Below are positions 57,840 through 64,000 of a stretch of DNA of 64,000 nt, in pieces (position 1 is the stretch's first letter; each line of letters opens with the position of its first letter). The stretch comes from Symbiodinium natans (lineage: Eukaryota > Sar > Dinophyceae > Suessiales > Symbiodiniaceae): positions 124,001 to 188,000 of the forward strand of contig CAJNDS010002449.1 in the NCBI GenBank assembly GCA_905221605.1, written 5' to 3'. Under the pieces are notes generated by a model. The model had not been told where the DNA came from. It worked only from the letters and a program-made list of their open reading frames with translations, and ran no database searches. The position numbers and the translations under genes are program-made.

Positions 57840-60470
57840 CCCACTCTTCCATCCCGGCCGGCTTCGTAGCCCCTTGCACTTTGAAGCGAAGAAGCTGGTC
57901 GTCACTTAGGTGAGCTTAAAGGCTTAGAACTAAAGTTGAGGGCTCACGTTGGCACAACAGGGTTTAGGGTGCGGGCTGGGATAGGGGGCGGAGTATTTGG
58001 GCATTAGCTTTGGCGGCCTAATCCTTGCTGACATGTCTTGAGCAACTGGCAGCAGTTTCCGAAGCGGATGCATTCCGGAGTGCACCTTAGATTGGCGCCA
58101 GCAGCTTACAGGAGCTTAAGAAATTTGAGCTTGCAACATCGAAGATTACGAGTCTAAAGCAGAGGCCAGCTTCGTGCAACTTGGGTCTCGAAATCCTCGA
58201 GTAGATTTCTCGAACCAGTTGTGTGCAGAACGTTTGGGGTTTCGTGGTGCAGTCGCGAGGACTATCCATTTCGGTTCATGCACACGAGTGTCGTTCCACA
58301 AGCCCACTGAACGGGGCCAGCGACCAGAACTTAGCGTGGCAAATCTGGGGCATCGCATGACAATAAATGTGTGCCTTCGTTAAATTCGTGGATTCGGGGA
58401 AAACGACTCCCCAATCACCCCGAACCCATGCGATCTCCAACTTTGCAGAGAGGCTGGCATGGATGGCCACTCACATAACTCTGGCCACAGCCATACTTGG
58501 CGCAAGTGGGGGCCTGCCAGGCGACGATGGGATTGAGGGTGTGGGAAGCATGGCCAGGCATGACAGGACTTCAGTACTTTTTCTGCCCAGTTCAATTTTT
58601 CTTGCGTAGGATGCCTCAAAGATTCTCTGCAAGGCCATGGAAGCTGCCGCCACTTGTTGGCAAACACGATGCCCGCACGACGGGTTGAGCAAGGATGCGA
58701 AAATGGTTTTGAAGCTCTTGTTGCTGGGAGGAAGTCTTTATGGCAAGCTCCGCGAGGCTCTCTTTTTTTACAGCTATGTGCGAACACGATGCTCTTATGA
58801 AGGGTTTGAAGAAGATGCATCATATGGGGTTTGAAACAAGACAAGTCCTGTTGAAGGCAGAAGATCCTTCAAAGCAAGCCTGCGTTTGCCTTGTTTTCCG
58901 CGCCACCCTACCACCTGCATAGCTGAACGAACTTCCTCTTCACAGGGAACAGGCATTCAATCTGAAAAAGAACTGGTTACTTCCCTTGACTCTGAGCAAC
59001 GCATTGTGTCAGTCAGTGTTCAATCACTTCTCAGCTCTCTTGGCCTGCTTTTTTTCATTTTTTCCACCCGCATACCTGAACTGACGTCCACAGGTTAGGG
59101 TGGGTTTTTTTGCATTTTAGGAGCTTCGGGGTTCAAAAGCGCGGCTGCACTTTTGCCTCTGTCCCTCATGTATTCTGTGCATTTTTGCGCCTTTCTTCTT
59201 CGCACTCGCACTTGCACACGTGCTCGCAATCTCACTCGCGCTCGCACCCTCACTCTCACTCTCTCTGTCTCTCTCTCTCTCTCTGTCTTTCTTGCTTTCT
59301 TTCTTTCTAGGGGCTTGGGGTCTCTCTCTCTCTCTCTCTCTTTCCTGTCTTTGTATTTCTTTCTTTCTTGCCTTCTCTTCCTCCTACATTCTTTCCTGCT
59401 TTCTGTCTGTCTTACCTTCCCCCCAAAAGGAGCCAATAAACCGGAATTGGGTCCCCTCCAAGGTGCCTCCTCATGCTCTGTGATGTCTTCGTCGTCGCTG
59501 TCCTCTCATGCTTGTGGATTGGCTCCAGCACGGCCCAATGGACGCACAGCAACTTAGGTCGATGTTTATGCACAACCTTGGACTGGACTGGACATTTCGC
59601 TGGCAATGCCCCAAGAGAACCTTGGTGCGTCCAAGGCCACTCCTGATCCAAACCCAGACGCTTCCCACGCAGCTGCCGGAGAGACACGTCGCAGTCACCT
59701 TGTGTGCTTGCAGGTCCCGCTGCTACTCAACGAATGGCGCAAAGAGAAGTTGCAAAAGCTAGTTGCAGTTGTAGTTGAACCCGGTTCGCGCTTGTACTTC
59801 TATAGAAGCAGTGGTCTATAACTTCCTAAAGGTCCCAAGCCTAGGACGCCTGAGACGACAGCCACCACAGAATAGCGCTGGGATTTGGCTTCTGAGCTTG
59901 TTGCCCAACTGCGACTGCCAGAAAGCTATGCAGCCCGCAGCCTGGACCCTCAAGACCTGAAACAACAGAAGCCCTCACCCCCCCCCCCCCCACACCTGAG
60001 TCGCACGTCTCGGCAACGAGGGCATCATCCAAAACAGCCGAGGGGACCTCGCCCTGAGCAAAGCTGTAGGCTTGAAGGTTCGGGGTCGTTGGGCTTCAAG
60101 GGTTCAAAGGGCTCAAAGGTCCAAATCCTTTGTAAAGCCCTACAAGGTGCTTCCCCACATGCAGGTTTTTTTGTGCACGAATGATGGGTGTCCTGCGCTT
60201 CGTTCTTCTGAAACCATTGAGGCAAACCCTACCACTCCCGAACATAAATTTTCAAAAAATGCGTGCTGCTGCCAATCAGCAGTGCAGATTGCGCAACTGG
60301 CCAAGCATAGTGTCGTCCAACGCAGCGGCCACATACCTGAGTCGAGCGATGCAGAAACGAGTTCAACGCTCGGCAAAACCAGAAAGTATCGAAACAGCAC
60401 CTTCCAGCGCAGCAGCCTTCCATTTCTTGCCAAATCGGGCTCTTAAAGCCTTTGGTTGCTACCTTCTCTA
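57840..60470. other. No gene assigned; diverged array copies and a CT-rich tract
   Basis: 58,640-58,830 holds two diverged copies of the 20-22 kb array unit (GGCAAACACGATGCCCGCAC and TGCGAACACGATGCTCTTAT). 59,150-59,440 is a CT/CTTT-rich tract. A minus-strand frame at 58,470-58,276 is weakly coding-like (AKLEIAWVRGDWGVVFPEST) but isolated. Confidence 0.35.
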
Positions 60471-60478
60471 CGACCGGG

Positions 60479-60605
60479 TTATCCCGTGACGTGGAACCTC
60501 CGAAGAACGAAGTGCCTCGTGTCCTTCTCAGCAGGCCCTTTTGAGCAATGGACTTCTAAAGCAAAGAGTTCAGGATGCACCATGCCATGTTGGAGGTCGC
60601 CTACG
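60479..60605 (-). CDS. Unrecognised terminal exon
   Basis: The minus strand reads VGDLQHGMVHPELFALEVHC, then SKGPAEKDTRHFVLRRFHVT and G, with TAA at 60,481-60,479. About 40 residues with coding-like composition. No domain and no resolved upstream join. Confidence 0.35.
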
Positions 60606-61154
60606 ACATGCTATGGGCCACATGACCCTTCTACTACAAGTCCATTGGGTGCGGGGGCACCCAGGTTGTGCTTACAAGCCCCAGGTTCCAGCACTTCTGC
60701 GGCCCAGGAGCTGCGCGAAACGAAGAGAAGCTTTTTGCAGGATGGAGGAAATGTCTTGAGCCGGTTGTCAGTGGGGGCAAGTATCTTTCAAGGTTTCTTT
60801 ACAATGCCTGGCTTCTCTTGAACCTGTTTAGAGGGGGGGCTCACTGAACTTTGCATCGATGACCCCTCACAACTAACATCCAAATTCCTAGCGCCCAAAA
60901 GGGGGGCTTCGGAGGATGGGTGGATACAGGGACGGGGATATGTTTCCCCAGCTGCCTGGGCGGCGAACTTGATACTCGACACTGCCCGTGTTCGCATTCA
61001 AGTCAAGAAAAATTTTACGGGGAGGGGTACGACACCAGTTCGTCAGAGGGCATCGAGTCAAAGTCTGAAGAGCAGTGAGTCTGACGAAATGGTCTTGGGA
61101 AGGTAAACTTTTCTGGGCCTCGGGGTTCTGGCCTCAAACCTTACTGAGCAAACC

Positions 61155-61511
61155 TTAAAAGCTTGAAGCGCCTGGAGAAAGTCTCAAAGCACCTGGGAAG
61201 CCCTCAGCCCCAAGGGCCAAGCACTGAGAATGAGCCCCCTGCATCTTTAAGCTCCACAGTTCTGAGGCTGGGTCCCTCAGGGTGTGCATTGGGGCAGTCG
61301 CGCTTCTTGCACTTTCGGCTAAAGCGGCAAGGCCTTGGCCATCCACTGCTTTAGTGTGTGCTGAGTTGTTGTTCTCGCGAGCTGAAATAGACTGAACAAG
61401 AAATGCCAACGTACGGGTTTCCCTCCCATCAAGTGATGCTGCTGCTGGGCTGCCAGACTTTGCCATGGAACCACATATCTCGCGAATTGGCGACTCAACA
61501 GGATGCGGCAA
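61155..61511 (-). CDS. Possible unrecognised coding segment
   Basis: A 118-codon minus-strand frame includes MAKSGSPAAASLDGRETRTL, then AFLVQSISARENN and DGQGLAALAESARSATAP. The middle 70 residues look coding; the ends do not. Splice sites are not placed. It matches the orientation of its neighbours. Confidence 0.3.
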   Translation of the reverse strand: MPHPVESPIREICGSMAKSGSPAAASLDGRETRTLAFLVQSISARENNNSAHTKAVDGQGLAALAESARSATAPMHTLRDPASELWSLKMQGAHSQCLALGAEGFPGALRLSPGASSF

Positions 61512-61559
61512 AGAATGCTGAGAGGCATTAGCGTAATCGCCATTCAGTTAGGTGTCTTT

Positions 61560-62100
61560 TCAATACGTGTTGGGTTGGTGCTGTTGCTTCCTGATGGGCT
61601 AACCGGCTAACCGGCTAACGGCACGACCGGCACACACCCAAAGACCAACCGCTCTCTACAGGTGTAGGTTTAAGCGTCAGTTGCGGGCAAAACCCATCGC
61701 AGTGAGTGCAAAAGGGCGCCACCCAAGCCTGAGCGATCATATTAGGCTGGCTAGCGACGCGTCAGGGAGGTGGGGTGCTTGATGGATGAAACAGAGATCA
61801 AGCCAGGCTGCTGCGTTGCTTTGAGCTGGAGGATGCGCTCCTCTTCACGCTGCCTCCATCAAAATCACACAAGAGGTACCTCTGCGCCGGAATGCCTGTA
61901 GATAACAATGAAGCACCCGTTTCATGAAAAAAGTGTCTGCTTTTGCTATGCTGCTATGCACAGCGCATGCCTCGGCATTACTGCAGCATGAAGACTTTCT
62001 CGACTTCTGGTCCCTGCTCCGAATAGCAACTTTACGCCCAACCCCTTAAACGCTTACAAGCCCCCAAGTGGGGATTTGTGAACTCAGCCCAACCCTGAGC
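61560..62100. other. No gene seen
   Basis: Contains a short CTAACCGG triplication near 61,600-61,620. Nothing else is recognisable. Confidence 0.35.
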
Positions 62101-62110
62101 CACAGAAACC

Positions 62111-62460
62111 TCACAGGGTGCACCTCCGCCTCTCTTCTACTATGTCCTGCCGAAAGGGCATGGCAAAGTAGAGCAGGGGTCGGGGATTAATATGAAGAAG
62201 GATCAGCAGAATGTAATCTTGGAGGGTCCATCCAAGACAACTCAGAGCCGGGACCAAAATCACCATCATGCCCCTGATCCCAATGCCCAGCATGTCAGCC
62301 GGTTACAGGGATCGGGCGGGTTGGGGTCACCATCAAGAATGACAGGGATGGGGCAGGTCGAAATCGACGTCCTCATTACTGCTGTCGCTTTGGGATCTCG
62401 AAACAGATTTGAAGAGCAGCCAGCATCCTCGTCGCTCTCTACATCATATCGTCTTGGTGA
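62111..62460 (-). CDS. Unrecognised membrane protein exons
   Basis: Exon about 62,450-62,345 reads WLLFKSVSRSQSDSSNEDVD, then FDLPHP, with an acidic serine patch. Exon about 62,275-62,111 follows ATCAG and reads GMMVILVPALSCLGWTLQDY, ILLILLHINPRPLLYFAMPF and RQDIVEERRRC: one or two hydrophobic helices, then a charged end. The frame ends at 62,111. No family is recognised. Confidence 0.4.
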
Positions 62461-62879
62461 TTACATACACAAGATGATGCGAGTTGGGCGGGTGAAGGTC
62501 CCAACTCCGGCGGTTAGGATTACATTCTCCCACCCGAGTAAGAACAAGCTACTAGTAGACGAGAATGAGAGGTGGTGCACACTATGCTTAAAGCATCCCC
62601 ATCACCAATTCTCTCGTCCACCGCAGCGACAGTACTCACATTGGAACATGTGCGCAGGCTCGCGGGAAGCATGAGAATGAAACGAGAACTTTTTAGTTCA
62701 AGTACCTACTGGGAGGCTGTTGAAAGGTCTCTGTAGCAATGAAAGAAGTCCGCTCACAGTATTCTCGTTTCTCTGGGACTTACACATAATGGATTAGTCT
62801 GGAGATGTCTGGAGTGGTTCCTAGGCCCTAGCCCCGCTCCTCCCTCGAATCCTTACTAGTTTGCGAGCCTTGCTGGTTT

Positions 62880-63087
62880 GATGGATTTCCTTACTTGGTT
62901 CTTCGCTACATTTTTCTTGCCCGTGGATACATCTGTGACCTGCTCTTTAATCTCCCTTCCAGGGAAGACAATCCCTGCAACATTAAACGCTTTGAGGGGA
63001 AGGGACTATTTGCCTGATTCCACCCAAGACGCACAAGTCGACGAACCATCAACCACAGCCTTACCAACGATTTTCTTGGAGGTTTAG
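62880..63087 (+). CDS. Doubtful plus-strand frame
   Basis: MMDFLTWFFATFFLPVDTSV, then SLISLPGKTIPATLNALRGR, ending IFLEV. It has a signal-like start and ordinary composition, but it is alone on the plus strand and the opposite strand is also open. Recorded as a weak candidate only. Confidence 0.15.
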
Positions 63088-63386
63088 GTTTTTGTTCACT
63101 CCTGCACAGCTGGGGCGAATCCACATCGCAGGGCGATTACGAGGCTTCAACGGGCGTACTACTGTGCAGCCCTCATCCATCTCCCATCAGACATCAAACC
63201 CCCCATTTGGGGTTCAGGGTTTAGAGCTTAGGGTTTGGGGTTTGTAGTTTCGGCACCCGCATAGCTGGACGAACCACTCCGCAGGGATTCCAAGTCTGAG
63301 TGACGATGCGAAATTGCGCTGGAAAAATGGTTGTCGTGGTTACCCTGGGCGAGATGACTACAGAACCAGCCCCTCAACCCCCACTC

Positions 63387-63421
63387 GGTTTAGGGTTTAG
63401 GGTTTAGGGTTTAGGGTTCAG
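63387..63421 (+). repeat. TTTAGGG telomere-like array
   Basis: Four to five GGGTTTA units, G-rich strand plus. A degenerate version (GGGTTTAGAGCTTAGGGTTT) lies at 63,213-63,246. Confidence 0.9.
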
Positions 63422-63670
63422 GGTGCATTCAACGAGCATATTTTCTTGGCCAGGTCTTTGCCAGGTATCGCGCCACAACAGCTCGGGATGTATTTTATAC
63501 GTGAACCTAGCTCCTACAGCAGAGACAATTTCCTTCGGGGAGCCCTTTTAAAATGGGGGTCCAAGCTCACAAGAAAAGCATTTAAAAGACACAAGGTTTC
63601 TCAAGGCGATACCAGCTTTCCGCACCAAATAGTTGACAAGAACATCTCCTACCATGTCGATATATGCTCC

Positions 63671-64000
63671 CTATGTCGCAATGTAGGCAACCAGGATGTA
63701 CACTTTATTGATTATTGTGTCGGCAGAAAACATTTGCAGCTGATGCTGCTTCATGTAAGATAATGAATATACGGGGACAAGGCAGACTGAGTCTGAGAGC
63801 CACACAGTTTGAAGCATTGTTTGCTGGATCTGCTGGTGAAGCTGCTGCACAGCATTGTTTTGGTGGATGTACAGATCTAGAACTACATGCTGTCGATCTT
63901 TCCCGGGACACTCGCAAGTGCGTGGAAGCACCTCTTGCTTGGCTGGGGTTAGGAAGAGGGACAACAACCTCTGACGGCCCTGAAAGCTCGACAAACAGTA
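63671..64000 (-). CDS. Unrecognised protein, open at the window edge
   Basis: The minus frame is open from the window end to a stop at 63,671. It includes SSFQGRQRLLSLFLTPAKQE, then DRQHVVLDLYIHQNNAVQQL and HQQIQQTMLQTVWLSDSVCL, a glutamine-rich helical stretch, and VPVYSLSYMKQHQLQMFSAD. The residue mix suggests real coding sequence. No ATG is seen in frame near the edge, so the 5' part lies outside the window. No family is recognised. Confidence 0.45.
   Translation of the reverse strand, partial: YCLSSFQGRQRLLSLFLTPAKQEVLPRTCECPGKDRQHVVLDLYIHQNNAVQQLHQQIQQTMLQTVWLSDSVCLVPVYSLSYMKQHQLQMFSADTIINKVYILVAYIAT

Noticed and set aside
1-64000. CRISPR array, rRNA or prokaryotic operon signals
   Set aside because: No direct repeats with unique equal spacers, no rRNA-like conserved blocks recognised, and gene structure is clearly eukaryotic.

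Overview
The window reads as nuclear DNA of a dinoflagellate, probably close to Symbiodiniaceae. Four things point there: interstitial TTTAGGG-type arrays at seven or more places; introns in a well-resolved gene that use GA and GC donors as well as GT, with short direct repeats across each splice junction; coding sequence cut into short exons spread over many kilobases; and every exon I can place with confidence lying on the minus strand, as in the long one-way gene blocks of dinoflagellates. Long open frames are a poor guide here: most are chance frames, while real exons of 60-150 bases often lack an ATG. I found genes by reading all minus-strand frames for family motifs, membrane segments and in-phase splice joins. 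I ran no search; family names are from recognition.

Layout. 1-6.7 kb: low-complexity DNA, no gene I can support. 7.1-11.1 kb: a drug/metabolite-transporter (DMT) family gene in at least five exons. 14.1-14.4 kb: C-terminal exons of a membrane protein. 16.1-26.1 kb: one large gene for a protein with repeated S1 RNA-binding domains; its biggest intron holds a 2.7-kb inverted-repeat-ended element filled with a G-run/C-run tandem array. 27.3-28.1 kb: a near-perfect fold-back of two 380-bp arms. 29.3-30.0 kb: unrecognised gene. 30.6-31.95 kb: the best-resolved gene, a pyrroline-5-carboxylate-reductase-family protein in five exons with an unusual hydrophobic, polybasic C-terminus. 32.3-39.4 kb: three unrecognised genes, one with a small inverted-repeat element in an intron. 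40.6-41.2 kb: AT-rich island plus a related element. 42-50 kb: scattered unrecognised exons and two long telomere-like arrays. 50.7-52.3 kb: bestrophin/UPF0187-like channel gene. 53.5-54.7 kb: glycosidase-like (GH72-type barrel) gene with two TAG-repeat tracts nearby. 55-64 kb: six sets of unrecognised exons, the last one open at the window edge.

No shared pathway links the genes. The unusual content is architectural: mixed splice donors with junction repeats, S1 repeats whose intron position and donor type are duplicated with them, and a group of inverted-repeat elements built on T-run/G-run blocks that sit in introns. Exon edges marked 'about' are read by eye; only the reductase gene is resolved to the base throughout.
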